Below are positions 24,404 to 34,047 of a stretch of 64,000 nucleotides of DNA, one piece after another. The stretch comes from UBA1422 sp963676385 (GTDB lineage Bacteria > Bacillota > Clostridia > Peptostreptococcales > Anaerovoracaceae). The position numbers were made by a program, and so were the translations under genes. The notes beneath the pieces were generated by a model, which was given only the letters and a program-made list of their open reading frames with translations, did not search any database and was not told the DNA's origin. The number at the start of each line of letters is the position of its first letter. Position 1 is the first letter of the stretch. The stretch covers positions 310,001 to 374,000 of the forward strand of contig CAXXMM010000014.1 of assembly GCA_963676385.2 (NCBI GenBank). The letters run 5' to 3'.

Positions 24404-27400
24404 ATGAGATCCAAAACACATAAGAGAGGAAGGAAAGCGATATCCTGGGTGGTGTGCATCACCATGGTGCTTGCAAGTTTCGCAGGACCGTTTTCGTATA
24501 ATGTGGCCAATGCAGATACAGAACAGCCTATTACAGTATCCAAGGCTGTTGTGGGAAGCGATTGGGTAGATAAGGACCAAGGAATCGCCAAGGTCAAACT
24601 GACGGTGAACAGTCAAGACATTGAAACCACTGTTACAACCCCAAAGACGACCCGAATTGTTTTGGTGCTGGATTATTCTGCCAGTATGGACGGCAGTAAG
24701 ATCTCTACGCTTAAGACGAAGGCAAAAGCGTTTGTATCCCAGATGCTTGGTATGTCCGGGGATATTCAAGTGGGACTTGTGATTTTTAACAACAGTTCCA
24801 CTACCCAAGGATTCACCAATAATGTTACAACGCTGAATAACAAAATTGACAACACTGGGACGGCCATCGGAACCAATATACAGGCAGGCATCCATCAGGG
24901 GCAATTGATGCTGGATGGGGTGACCGCTGATAATGAGATTATGGTTGTTTTAACTGATGGGGAACCAAACCGTAGTTACCAGGCAACCGCGGCTCAAGCC
25001 GTTACAGCAGCAGATACCGCGCTGAACTATAACGGAACGGAGTGGCCCTCTGTGATAACCGGGTTTAACTATGGCTCTACTTTGGGCACTTCGACTTACA
25101 ATTATACGTTTAATTCGCAAACAATAAGTGGACGTACCATTAACAACCATGGATATGGAACCGTTTCGGAAGCACTGCTTGCAAAGAAAGCGGGAACCAC
25201 CATCTATTCGGTTGCCTTTGATGTAGGAGCAACAAGCACAGCGGCAAAGGTTGTTGAATCTGTTGCATCCAGCGATGACAAGTATTTCTTGGCAACTTCT
25301 GATTTGACGGTAGCGTTCAACACCATAGGAACCAGCATTATAGAGCAAGCGGCAGGAAGCGGAGCAACGGTGGTTGATCCCATGGGATACAACACCAACA
25401 GCGCCGCCGGGTTGAATTACAAGTTCAGCACCTTGATTGACGCAAGCCACCCGGTGGTTATCACCAATCCGGATGGATCGACTACAGCGACAACCAATAC
25501 CGGAAGTTATGCAGGGACAAATGTAACCAGTTCCTATGCCTATGATGCAACCACAGATGCCTTTAACTGGGTGTTAACCAGTGGAAACATTAAAGAAGGA
25601 ACCTATACTTTAACGTATTATGTAAAAATAAAGGATATAAACGGAACAGGAGTAGGTGACAATGTAACAGATGTACTCACCAATCATCAGGCGGTGCTGA
25701 CGTATACAGATAGTACCGGAGCAGCAAAGAGCCTATCGTTTACAGATCCCACCTTGAAGGTAGAACACTATACCGTTGAATACTATTTCAACGGCGTAAA
25801 GGATGACACCAAGACCACAACCCAGGCAGCCATAGCAGGGAGAACCCCGGTCACAGTGACTGCGCCATCCTTTGCAGGATATGATTATGACAAAACCATT
25901 TATGGGAATGATACAAATAGCACGGCCTTGAACATTGTACAGGACGGAGCCAACAATGTAATCAAACTATATTACTGCGATAAAAAAGGAACGTTAACAG
26001 TAACCAAAGACGTGCTGAAAAACAGTGAAGCATTTAATGTAACGGACACCTTCCATATTGGTCTGTTTACCGGAGCCAATGGAACAGGGCTTGTAGGAAG
26101 CGCCAAAAGTGTTTCTTTGAACGATGCTAGCACGGGTTCTGTAGAATTCACAGGTCTTACGCAGGGAACTACCTATTATGTGTTTGAAACTAATGCCAGT
26201 GGCACGCCCATTACCGATGAAACCGGTGGGTATATCACCATGGGCAACTATGTGATTGATGGCCAAGGTTCATCCTTCACCCCAAGCAAAGCCAACTTAA
26301 ACGGGGAGGCCACCGTTACAAACAATGTAGCCGTGGGAACTTCCGCAGAGTTTGAGGGAACCAAGAACTTGACGGGAAGATATTTGACATCAGGAGATAC
26401 GTTCCACTTTGTGGTATTTGAAGGAACGAGCACCACACCGATTGCCTCTGGACAGACGGAGGCCGTATCAGGAAGCACCAGCGACAGCGTAGGGATTGCG
26501 TTTGATGAAATTCAGTATGGCATTGAAGATGTTGGATTGCACACCTATACAGTGAAAGAAATTCCCCCCATCAGTGGTGTGGTAAATGGAATTCTGTATG
26601 ACACGACACCTCGAACGGTGACAGTGGATGTTACCATGGACGCAACAGGCGTGCTGACGGCAACAGTCAATTATCCGGGGGAGGCAACTGAGCTTGAATT
26701 TACCAATGAATATACCACCTTTGGCAGCGGAGAAGTGGCCGTTACCAAAGAACTGACAGGAGACAAAGATCTGGCAGCAGATATGTTTGACTTCACCATT
26801 ACCCAGACAGATAGTGCATGGACGGCAATGGCAGATGGATATACTGAAACAGTCAGCAATGACGCAGATGGGACCATTGATTTCAGCGCCATTGAGTACA
26901 CTGCTCCGGGAACCTATTACTATATCATTACCGAAGTAACACCAACGGGTGGAGTCGCAGATGGTATCACTTATGACACCAACACCATCAAAGTGACCAT
27001 GACGGTTACCGATGATGGATTAGGGACTCTGACAGCAACTCCATCCTATGCAGGCGGACAGAAGTTCACCAACGAGTACAATACCAAGGGCAGCGGAGAA
27101 GTGGACGTTACCAAAGAGCTGACAGGAGACAAAGATCTGGCAGCGAATATGTTTGACTTCACCATTACCCAGACAGATAGTGCATGGGCAGCAATGGCAG
27201 ATGGATATACTCAGACCGTTAAGAATGACGCAGACGGAACCATTGATTTCAGCGCCATAAATTACACCAAAGCTGGAACCTACTATTACACCATTACAGA
27301 AAACAGTGGAACCTTAGGTGGAATCACTTATGATACCGATACCATCAAAGTGACCATGACGGTTACCGATGACGGTGCCGGCAACCTGACAGCAACTCCA

Positions 27401-28654
27401 TCCTATGCAGGCGGACAGAAGTTCACCAACGAGTACAATACCAAGGGCAGCGGAGAAGTAGACGTTACCAAAGAACTGACAGGCATGGATTTGACTGACG
27501 ACCAGTTTAGTTTCACCATTACCCAAACGGGAACAGATGAGGCAACACCTTATACCCAGACCGTTAAGAACGACGCAGACGGAACCATTCCATTCAGCGC
27601 CATAAATTACACCAAAGCGGGAACCTACACCTATGAAATCACTGAAAATGTTCCTGCAGATGCTACACCCGGAATCACCTATGATACCGATGCCATTAAG
27701 GTAACCATGACGGTAACCGATGATGGCAAAGGGAACCTGACAGCAACCCCATCCTATGAGGGTGGTCAGGTCTTCACCAACAGTTATGAGGGACCGGGAA
27801 GCATCACCGTCACCAAGAAGGTGGTCGTACTTACCGATGATGAATCCATACTAGTAAATTACAGTTTCTATGCTGCATTGTTTGAAGAACAAGACGGACA
27901 ACTGGTAAGAGTCAGTGATGTCAAGGAACTTGATATTGTAGATTCCGCAGACGCGACAGCCACTTTTGACAATTTGGATTTAGACAAAACCTACTATGCA
28001 TATGAAACAGATGCAGATGGGAATATCATCGAAACCCAAGCTGATGGCACCATCGTCACACCGATTATTCCGGATTGGACTCATATTCTTTATGAGAACA
28101 ATGTGGTCGCCCTCAATTCGGATGTTATGACTGGAAGCTCTACCATTACCAATGTGTTTGATCCTGAAGATATGTACCTGTATGGATCCATCACAGTGAA
28201 GAAGACGGTAACCGTCAATGATAAAGCAACAGCCAGCAACAAGACGTTCTATGTAGGACTCTTCTCCGATAAAGAGATGACCAAGTTGGTATCGGAAGTG
28301 AAAGCCTTGAAGATGAATGGGAATTCATCCACAACAGTAGAGTTTATAACGGACAAGGATGGCAACCCACTGCTTGCGGGAGAAACCTACTATATTGCAG
28401 AGACTGACAAAAATGGAGTAGCCATTACGGATTCTCTGGCCCAGTTAGGTTGTGAAATGACCATCGATGATTCTTCTGTAGTGATTACGGAAGAAGGGAC
28501 GACGGTGAATCTGATTAACAACTTCAGCAAAGAAGAGTTCCCACTGACGGGAGACAGTTCTAATATGAACTTGTGGTTATTCCTGGCCATGCTGGGAGTC
28601 GCAGGTGCCATTGCACCCTTTGCCTTCAGAAAAAAGGAACGAAACAACGACTAA
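24404..28654 (+). CDS. Sortase-anchored vWA/isopeptide-domain adhesin under c-di-GMP control
   Basis: A 1416-residue surface protein; ATG 24404 has GGGAG upstream, and the earlier TTG lies inside the terminator. Order: signal peptide (about 1-37); a vWA domain with MIDAS motif D90-x-S92-x-S94 and a later VVLTDGEPN; a linker domain (about 330-480); CnaB-like domains; four Spy0128/FctA-type domains (the last three very alike, 26723-27790), each with a VTKELTG lysine, a Y-x-I-T-E glutamate and an FTNEY asparagine that can form a Lys-Asn isopeptide bond; two more CnaB-like domains; FPLTG (1379-1383), hydrophobic span and charged tail for sortase. It resembles tip or backbone adhesins of Gram-positive pili. 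No sortase gene is in the window. Ligand unknown. Confidence 0.9.
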   Translation: MRSKTHKRGRKAISWVVCITMVLASFAGPFSYNVANADTEQPITVSKAVVGSDWVDKDQGIAKVKLTVNSQDIETTVTTPKTTRIVLVLDYSASMDGSKISTLKTKAKAFVSQMLGMSGDIQVGLVIFNNSSTTQGFTNNVTTLNNKIDNTGTAIGTNIQAGIHQGQLMLDGVTADNEIMVVLTDGEPNRSYQATAAQAVTAADTALNYNGTEWPSVITGFNYGSTLGTSTYNYTFNSQTISGRTINNHGYGTVSEALLAKKAGTTIYSVAFDVGATSTAAKVVESVASSDDKYFLATSDLTVAFNTIGTSIIEQAAGSGATVVDPMGYNTNSAAGLNYKFSTLIDASHPVVITNPDGSTTATTNTGSYAGTNVTSSYAYDATTDAFNWVLTSGNIKEGTYTLTYYVKIKDINGTGVGDNVTDVLTNHQAVLTYTDSTGAAKSLSFTDPTLKVEHYTVEYYFNGVKDDTKTTTQAAIAGRTPVTVTAPSFAGYDYDKTIYGNDTNSTALNIVQDGANNVIKLYYCDKKGTLTVTKDVLKNSEAFNVTDTFHIGLFTGANGTGLVGSAKSVSLNDASTGSVEFTGLTQGTTYYVFETNASGTPITDETGGYITMGNYVIDGQGSSFTPSKANLNGEATVTNNVAVGTSAEFEGTKNLTGRYLTSGDTFHFVVFEGTSTTPIASGQTEAVSGSTSDSVGIAFDEIQYGIEDVGLHTYTVKEIPPISGVVNGILYDTTPRTVTVDVTMDATGVLTATVNYPGEATELEFTNEYTTFGSGEVAVTKELTGDKDLAADMFDFTITQTDSAWTAMADGYTETVSNDADGTIDFSAIEYTAPGTYYYIITEVTPTGGVADGITYDTNTIKVTMTVTDDGLGTLTATPSYAGGQKFTNEYNTKGSGEVDVTKELTGDKDLAANMFDFTITQTDSAWAAMADGYTQTVKNDADGTIDFSAINYTKAGTYYYTITENSGTLGGITYDTDTIKVTMTVTDDGAGNLTATPSYAGGQKFTNEYNTKGSGEVDVTKELTGMDLTDDQFSFTITQTGTDEATPYTQTVKNDADGTIPFSAINYTKAGTYTYEITENVPADATPGITYDTDAIKVTMTVTDDGKGNLTATPSYEGGQVFTNSYEGPGSITVTKKVVVLTDDESILVNYSFYAALFEEQDGQLVRVSDVKELDIVDSADATATFDNLDLDKTYYAYETDADGNIIETQADGTIVTPIIPDWTHILYENNVVALNSDVMTGSSTITNVFDPEDMYLYGSITVKKTVTVNDKATASNKTFYVGLFSDKEMTKLVSEVKALKMNGNSSTTVEFITDKDGNPLLAGETYYIAETDKNGVAITDSLAQLGCEMTIDDSSVVITEEGTTVNLINNFSKEEFPLTGDSSNMNLWLFLAMLGVAGAIAPFAFRKKERNND
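26723..27790 (+). repeat. Three tandem isopeptide-domain repeats inside the adhesin
   Basis: Units at 26723-27088 (366 bp), 27089-27445 (357 bp) and 27446-27790 (345 bp). Units 1 and 2 share long identical blocks over the FDFTITQTDSAW region; units 2 and 3 share them at KNDADGTI and at the GSGEVDVTKELTG start. The DNA-level identity points to recent duplication or gene conversion, and the copy number may vary between strains. Confidence 0.85.
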
Positions 28655-28672
28655 TTAAATGATAAACTTAGC

Positions 28673-28702
28673 AAAAGGGCTTCCATATTGGAAGCCCTTT
28701 TT
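28673..28702 (+). terminator. Terminator after the adhesin
   Basis: A 12-13 bp stem (28673-28685 with 28689-28701), 3-base loop, and T-rich 3' arm and tail. It closes the c-di-GMP-controlled region. Confidence 0.92.
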
Positions 28703-28800
28703 AATCCTTTGATAAAGGGATATATGAACCGTTCGATTTTTGATTGTATAGAGAAGTATTGTAGATTATAATAAAGGAACACAAAAGCATAGGAGTAATC

Positions 28801-30075
28801 ATGATTCCACTATCTACAAAAATGCGTCCCACCACCTTAAATGATTTTGTCGGCCAGAGCCACTTTATGTTTCCTGGCTCTTTGTTGTATAACTCGATTA
28901 AAAATAGGACTTTTGATTCGGCAATTTTTTTTGGGCCTTCAGGAACTGGAAAGACTACATTGGCAAGAATCATTGCCAATGAAATGGATGGAGACTTTGT
29001 TGAAATTAATGCTTCCACAACAGGTGTAAAAGAGCTGAAATTACTCATTGAACAGGCAAAAACCAAGTTCTTCGGCCTTCAAAAAGAGCAAACCTATGTA
29101 TATGTTGACGAGTTTCATCGATGGAATAAGTTGCAGCAAGACTCTCTCCTTAAGGCATTGGAGGAAGGTGTTTTGCGATTTATAGGGAGCACAACAGAAA
29201 ACCCTTACTTTTCAGTAAATAGTGCGATTATTAGTAGGGTGAGAAACATCTATGAATTTAGGCGCCTTACAAAAGAGGAAATCCTATTGATATTGAAGCG
29301 CACCTTGTCTGACAAAGCAAAAGGGTTTGGGAATTTGCAACTTCATGTGGAAGAAAACGCATTGGCAGTGTTGGCTGAGATGAGTGGGGGAGATGCAAGA
29401 ATTGGCCTGGATACCATGGGGTTTATATTGGATAATTTGGGGGAAAAAGGAACAATTAACATGGAAGTGGTTCGAGAAGCTATGCAACGGCAAACCACAT
29501 TTTATGATAAAAGTGAAGATAAATATAATCTGCTTTCAGCATTACAGAAATCAATAAGAGGTAGCGATCCGGATGCTGCGATTCACTATTTGGCAAGACT
29601 AATAGATGGTGGGGCTGACGAGATGATGATTGGCCGTCGTTTGATGGTGATTGCGGCGGAGGATATTGGAATGGCGTATCCTAATGGAATTTCAGTTGTT
29701 ACATCTTGCGTTCAGGCTGCCCACATGGTAGGGTTTCCGGAGGCAAGGATTTTATTGGCAGAAGCAGTAATACTACTGGCATCCAGCCCTAAGTCCAACA
29801 AGTCATACATGGCTTTAGAGGCCGCCTTAAGTGACTTGCGCAGTAAGTCAATTGATGATGTACCGTTACACTTGAAAGATAGTCATTATGGGGGAGCAAA
29901 GTCTCGAGGCATTGGAGTAGAATATAAATATCCACACCAATTTGGTGGTTATGTAAAACAACAATATCTGCCTGATAATTTATATAAAGAGGGGGTAAAA
30001 TACTATCATCCCAGCGAAAACGGAAACGAGGCCTCTTTTAAGAAGTATTTAGAAAGTTTGGATAAGAAAAAATGA
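28801..30075 (+). CDS. rarA: Replication-associated recombination protein A (AAA+ ATPase)
   Basis: A 424-residue AAA+ ATPase of the RarA/MgsA/WRNIP1 family, acting at stalled replication forks. Walker A is GPSGTGKTTLAR, Walker B YVDEFHRW, sensor 1 GSTTENPYFSVN, and the C-terminal tetramerisation part contains SIRGSDPDAAIHYLARL and PKSNKSY. The Walker B has DEFHRW where DEIHRF/W is more usual. An AGGAG site precedes the ATG. The stop overlaps the ATG of ispH-rpsA (ATGA), implying coupling. Confidence 0.95.
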   Translation: MIPLSTKMRPTTLNDFVGQSHFMFPGSLLYNSIKNRTFDSAIFFGPSGTGKTTLARIIANEMDGDFVEINASTTGVKELKLLIEQAKTKFFGLQKEQTYVYVDEFHRWNKLQQDSLLKALEEGVLRFIGSTTENPYFSVNSAIISRVRNIYEFRRLTKEEILLILKRTLSDKAKGFGNLQLHVEENALAVLAEMSGGDARIGLDTMGFILDNLGEKGTINMEVVREAMQRQTTFYDKSEDKYNLLSALQKSIRGSDPDAAIHYLARLIDGGADEMMIGRRLMVIAAEDIGMAYPNGISVVTSCVQAAHMVGFPEARILLAEAVILLASSPKSNKSYMALEAALSDLRSKSIDDVPLHLKDSHYGGAKSRGIGVEYKYPHQFGGYVKQQYLPDNLYKEGVKYYHPSENGNEASFKKYLESLDKKK

Positions 30076-32312
30076 AGACAATCATCCGCGCGCCTCACTC
30101 TGGGTTTTGTTTTGGCGTAAAGCAAGCAATTGAAAAAGCCGAGGCAGCTGCCCAGCAGTGCCAAGGTCAGAAAATCTATTCAAGAGGATTCTTGATACAT
30201 AACAAAGATGTAATTAATCGACTTCAACAAAATGGAATTCAGATTATTGATAATCTAGATCAGGCCGGATCCGGGGAAACAGTTATCGTTCGATCCCATG
30301 GCGAACCAAAATCTTTTTACGAAGAAGCAAAGAGAAGAGAACTGTTGGTGATAGATGCTACGTGTCCCTACGTGCAACGAATTCATCAATATGTAGAGCG
30401 TGCATATACACAAGGAAAACAGGTGGTGATTGTGGGAGACAAGGAACACCCGGAGGTTATAGGGGTCAATGGATGGTGTGAGAATTCCGCCATCGTAGTT
30501 CTTAATAGCTTGGATGTGGACAAAATTCAAAAAGGACCATTGTTTGTTGTTGCGCAAACAACAATTGAAAAGGAGACCCTAGATGAAGTAACAGGTGTTT
30601 TTGAAGAAAATCGCATAGAATTTGAGCTGGAAAATACCATTTGCAATGCCACAACGGAGCGACAATTGGGATGTAAGGAGACTGCGTTGCAGGTGGATTG
30701 TATGTTGATTGTTGGGGATAATCAGAGTGCAAACACCAAAAAACTCTTTGAAATATCCAAAAAATATTGTCTTGAAACGTATTTTGTTGAAAATATAACA
30801 GATTTACCATTGAAAAAAATACAAAAATATAATAAAATAGGCGTTGCGGCAGGCGCATCGACGCCTGAGAGTGCAATTGAGGAGGTTATTTCTAAAATGA
30901 GTGACAAAATCACTGACAACAACGAAATGAGCATGAATGACTTTATGGATTATATCGATAAGTCTATTCGGCTACCAAGAGGCGGCGAAATGGTGACAGG
31001 GACCATTCACCAAGTAACTGACAAAGAAATTATTGTCAATCTTGGCTGCAAAAAAGACGGTATTATTCCTAAAGAAGAAGTCAAAATGGAACCGGATCAA
31101 AAATTAACGGAGTTATACCATGTTGGGGACGAAATACATGCCAAAGTCATCAAAACTGATGATGGCGACGGAAGCATTCTTCTTTCAAGAAAGAAGTTGG
31201 AAGCTGTAGAGCATTGGGATGAGATTAACACTGCATATGAAAACAGGACTTTGATTGATGTAAATGTGCTTAGGCAGGTTAATGGCGGAGTTATAGCGGC
31301 ATACAAAGAAGTACAAGGATTTATTCCCTTATCTCAGCTTTCTGATAAATTTGTAGAGGATTCTGCAGAGTTTGTTGGCAGAGCTTTGAGTGTGCGTGTG
31401 TCACGTGTTGATCAAAGAAGAGGAAAAGCTGTTTTTTCCAGAAAAGCATATTTGCAAGAAGAAAAGCAAAAGTTGATGGAAGAAATTTGGAACACCATTG
31501 AGGTAGGAGATATTGTTGAAGGCGCTGTTATGCGGTTTACCGATTATGGTGCGTTTGTTGATATCGGCGGCATTGATGGACTTTTGCATATTTCGGAGAT
31601 TTCATGGGGCAAATTAAAGCATCCACAGGAAGTGCTGAAAATTGGTCAAACCATTCAGGTTAAGGTTCTTTCTATGAATAGCGAAAAGGGAAAAATTTCT
31701 TTGGGTCTAAAACAAACTCAGCCTGAACCTTGGGCTATCATTGATGAAAAATATCAGGTTGGCGACATTGTGGAAGGCAAAGTAGTACAGATTAAAGAAT
31801 ATGGTTGCTTTGTTGAACTGGAACCGGGACTTGATGGATTGGTGCATATTTCTGAAGTCAATCACAAAAGAATTGGCAACATCAATGACGAGTTTTCCGT
31901 TGGAGATGTGGTAAAGGCTAAGATTTTAGAAATTGATAAGGACAACAAACGAATCAGTTTAAGCATTAAAGAAACAATTGAACCTCCAATTTTTGAGGAA
32001 GAAGCAGCGCCGGAAGTTGTTGAAGAAGCAGCGCCGGAAGTTGTTGAAGAAGCAGCACCGGAAGTTGTTGAAGAAGCAGCGCCGGAAGTTGTTGAAGAAG
32101 CAGCACCGGAAGTTGTTGAAGAAGCAGCGCCGGAAGTTGTTGAAGAAGCAGCGCCGGAAGTTGAGGAAGAAGCAGCACCGGAAGTTGTTGAAGAAGCAGC
32201 ACCGGAAGTTGTTGAAGAAGCAGCACCGGAAGTTGTTGAAGAAGCAGCGCCGGAAGTTGTTGAAGAAGCAGCGCCGGAAGTTGTTGAAGAAGCAGCACCG
32301 GAAAAGGAATAG
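30072..32312 (+). CDS. ispH: IspH (HMBPP reductase) fused to ribosomal protein S1
   Basis: A 746-residue bifunctional protein known from Clostridia. Residues 1-280 are IspH, the last methylerythritol-phosphate pathway enzyme: iron-sulfur ligands C13 (GFCFGV), C98 (ATCPYV) and C191 (TICNAT), with H43, H76 and H126 in the active site. Residues about 305-640 hold four S1 RNA-binding domains (for instance GAFVDIGGIDGLLHISE and GCFVELEPGLDGLVHISE), as in ribosomal protein S1. The C-terminus is 13 copies of an acidic octapeptide EEAAPEVV (31998-32309), probably disordered. Why an isoprenoid enzyme is joined to S1 is not known. Starts in an ATGA overlap with rarA. Confidence 0.95.
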   Translation: MKTIIRAPHSGFCFGVKQAIEKAEAAAQQCQGQKIYSRGFLIHNKDVINRLQQNGIQIIDNLDQAGSGETVIVRSHGEPKSFYEEAKRRELLVIDATCPYVQRIHQYVERAYTQGKQVVIVGDKEHPEVIGVNGWCENSAIVVLNSLDVDKIQKGPLFVVAQTTIEKETLDEVTGVFEENRIEFELENTICNATTERQLGCKETALQVDCMLIVGDNQSANTKKLFEISKKYCLETYFVENITDLPLKKIQKYNKIGVAAGASTPESAIEEVISKMSDKITDNNEMSMNDFMDYIDKSIRLPRGGEMVTGTIHQVTDKEIIVNLGCKKDGIIPKEEVKMEPDQKLTELYHVGDEIHAKVIKTDDGDGSILLSRKKLEAVEHWDEINTAYENRTLIDVNVLRQVNGGVIAAYKEVQGFIPLSQLSDKFVEDSAEFVGRALSVRVSRVDQRRGKAVFSRKAYLQEEKQKLMEEIWNTIEVGDIVEGAVMRFTDYGAFVDIGGIDGLLHISEISWGKLKHPQEVLKIGQTIQVKVLSMNSEKGKISLGLKQTQPEPWAIIDEKYQVGDIVEGKVVQIKEYGCFVELEPGLDGLVHISEVNHKRIGNINDEFSVGDVVKAKILEIDKDNKRISLSIKETIEPPIFEEEAAPEVVEEAAPEVVEEAAPEVVEEAAPEVVEEAAPEVVEEAAPEVVEEAAPEVEEEAAPEVVEEAAPEVVEEAAPEVVEEAAPEVVEEAAPEVVEEAAPEKE
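31998..32309 (+). repeat. 24-bp coding minisatellite, 13 copies
   Basis: Thirteen in-frame 24-bp units encoding EEAAPEVV (unit 7 ends VE, unit 13 ends KE). Units differ mainly by gcg/gca at one alanine codon (order: g g a g a g g a a a g g a). The array is free of stops in other frames on both strands, which creates long false ORFs there. It ends directly at the TAG. Confidence 0.97.
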
Positions 32313-32331
32313 TTTTATAATACCAAATGAA

Positions 32332-32355
32332 AAGCACACTAAGGTGTGCTTTTTT
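32332..32355 (+). terminator. Terminator after ispH-rpsA
   Basis: An 8-bp stem (32332-32339 with 32344-32351), 4-base loop and T run. It lies between the convergent ispH-rpsA and recN genes and is preceded by an A run, so it may serve both. Confidence 0.88.
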
Positions 32356-32411
32356 GTGTCTACAACATTTATTAATTGTTATCATAGAATGGTCATGGAA
32401 AAATTGAAAGG

Positions 32412-34037
32412 TTATTGTTTCCCTGCCATATAAATCATTTCTTTGGCAGATTTTACCGTGGTATCGGAAATGTTGATTCCACTCATAAGCCTAGCAATTT
32501 CTTCCACCTTCTCTTTATCGGAGAGGGAGCGAATCGTTGTATAGGTCATATGCTCACCTGCGGTTTTTTCAATTCGGTAGTGATGGTCCCCATAAGCCGC
32601 TATTTGTGGTAAATGAGTGATAGAAATTATTTGATGGCGTTGGGAAATTTCCATCAGTTTTTTCCCAACTACACTGGCGGTGGCACCGCTGATGCCGCTG
32701 TCAATTTCGTCAAACACCATTGTAGGAATCCCATCATAGTCACCAATGACGCTTTTAAAGGCAAGCATGATACGGGACATTTCCCCTCCGGAAGCGATTT
32801 TTGATAATGGCTTTAAATCTGATCCTTTATTGGTGGAGATGAGAAATTCAATACTATCAACACCATCTGGAGTATATCGAGGAAGGCTGCTTACTTGGAT
32901 GCTTAATACAGCATCTTGAAAACCCAAATCATCCAATTCGTTGGTTATTTTTTCCTGTAGCGTTTTGGCGGATGTGGATCGCAAATGAGTTAATCTGGCA
33001 GATTCTTCTCTCAACATCTCTTCGATACGAATCTTCTCAACCTTTAAACTTTCAATTTCAACATCCATATTTTCAATGGAATTCAATTCTTTTTCCAAAG
33101 ACTGACCATATTCAATGATTTCCTCAATTGTTTTATTGTACTTTCTTTTAATATTCTCCAAAAAGTCGTCACGAATTGTAATTTCATTTAACTCTTGTTC
33201 GGAAAAAACAATTTTATCTTTTGCTTCCCTTAATTTTGTACATAAATCTTCAATCCGATAGTACATATCTGTGAATTCATCCTCTAAGTTGGCAGCATCA
33301 CGAGAAACATCGGAAATTTGCTTAAGGGTTTTTTGAATTTCGGATAGTACCTCTAATAGGGAACAATTATCAGAACGAGCGGTATTATAGGCAATTTCAA
33401 AATTTTGATAAATTTTTTCTTTGTTTCGCAAATACAGTAGTTGTTCTGCAAGTTGAGTATCTTCGCCAACAGTTAAGTTTGCCATGCCGATTTCATTTAA
33501 TTCAAACTCCATGAAATCTTTTTTTCTACTATTCTCACGAGTTTCTGCTATCAAGGAATCCAATCGATTGCTGGATTCCTTAAAATCATCATACAATTCT
33601 GCAACTCGTTTTTTTGCAGAACTGATGGATTGCTTTTCGTATGCGTCCACCAACTTAATATGATTTTCTGGATTCAAAAGGGACTGATGGGCATATTGAC
33701 CATGTACATCAGTAATATTTTGACAGAATTCATTAAGTTGCGCCAATGAAACAATTTCGCCGTTTATTTTACAAAGACTTTTTCCTTCGGAAGAAATTTC
33801 CCTTGTGAGGATAGCTTCTTCGTTTAAATGATCTGCCACCATTTGAATAACCGCTTTGTCGCAACCTGTTCGTACATAGGTTTTGTCGGAACGACCGCCT
33901 AAAGCCATGCTCATTGCCTCAATGATTATTGATTTTCCAGCGCCTGTTTCTCCGGTAATAATATTTAATCCCTTGTGAAAATCCACATCCAATTCCTCAA
34001 TGATGGCAAAGTTCTTAATGCTGATATGTGTAATCAT
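32412..34037 (-). CDS. recN: DNA repair protein RecN
   Basis: A 541-residue SMC-like ATPase for double-strand break repair. The N-terminal MITHISIKNFAII and Walker A GETGAGKSI, the C-terminal signature ASGGEMSRIMLAFK and Walker B MVFDEIDSGISG are complete; a coiled-coil region (about 150-370) lies between. Slightly shorter than the usual 550-575. It follows argR by 10 bases on the same strand, the argR-recN order common in Firmicutes. Confidence 0.96.
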   Translation of the reverse strand: MITHISIKNFAIIEELDVDFHKGLNIITGETGAGKSIIIEAMSMALGGRSDKTYVRTGCDKAVIQMVADHLNEEAILTREISSEGKSLCKINGEIVSLAQLNEFCQNITDVHGQYAHQSLLNPENHIKLVDAYEKQSISSAKKRVAELYDDFKESSNRLDSLIAETRENSRKKDFMEFELNEIGMANLTVGEDTQLAEQLLYLRNKEKIYQNFEIAYNTARSDNCSLLEVLSEIQKTLKQISDVSRDAANLEDEFTDMYYRIEDLCTKLREAKDKIVFSEQELNEITIRDDFLENIKRKYNKTIEEIIEYGQSLEKELNSIENMDVEIESLKVEKIRIEEMLREESARLTHLRSTSAKTLQEKITNELDDLGFQDAVLSIQVSSLPRYTPDGVDSIEFLISTNKGSDLKPLSKIASGGEMSRIMLAFKSVIGDYDGIPTMVFDEIDSGISGATASVVGKKLMEISQRHQIISITHLPQIAAYGDHHYRIEKTAGEHMTYTTIRSLSDKEKVEEIARLMSGINISDTTVKSAKEMIYMAGKQ

Positions 34038-34047
34038 AAATTCCCTC

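Noticed and set aside
24338..24404. Earlier TTG start for the adhesin
   Set aside because: It lies within the riboswitch terminator stem-loop and gives a start without a signal peptide; ATG 24404 has both a ribosome site and a signal peptide.
24326..24904. 192-codon minus-strand ORF opposite the adhesin leader and signal peptide
   Set aside because: It runs across the riboswitch 4 terminator and the start of a well-supported gene, and has no recognisable domain.
31959..32433. Long ORFs in other frames (two minus, one plus) across the 24-bp repeats
   Set aside because: They are shadows created by the repeat having no stops in several frames; their LLLQQLP- or KKQRRKLL-type products are pure repeat translation, and ispH-rpsA explains the DNA.
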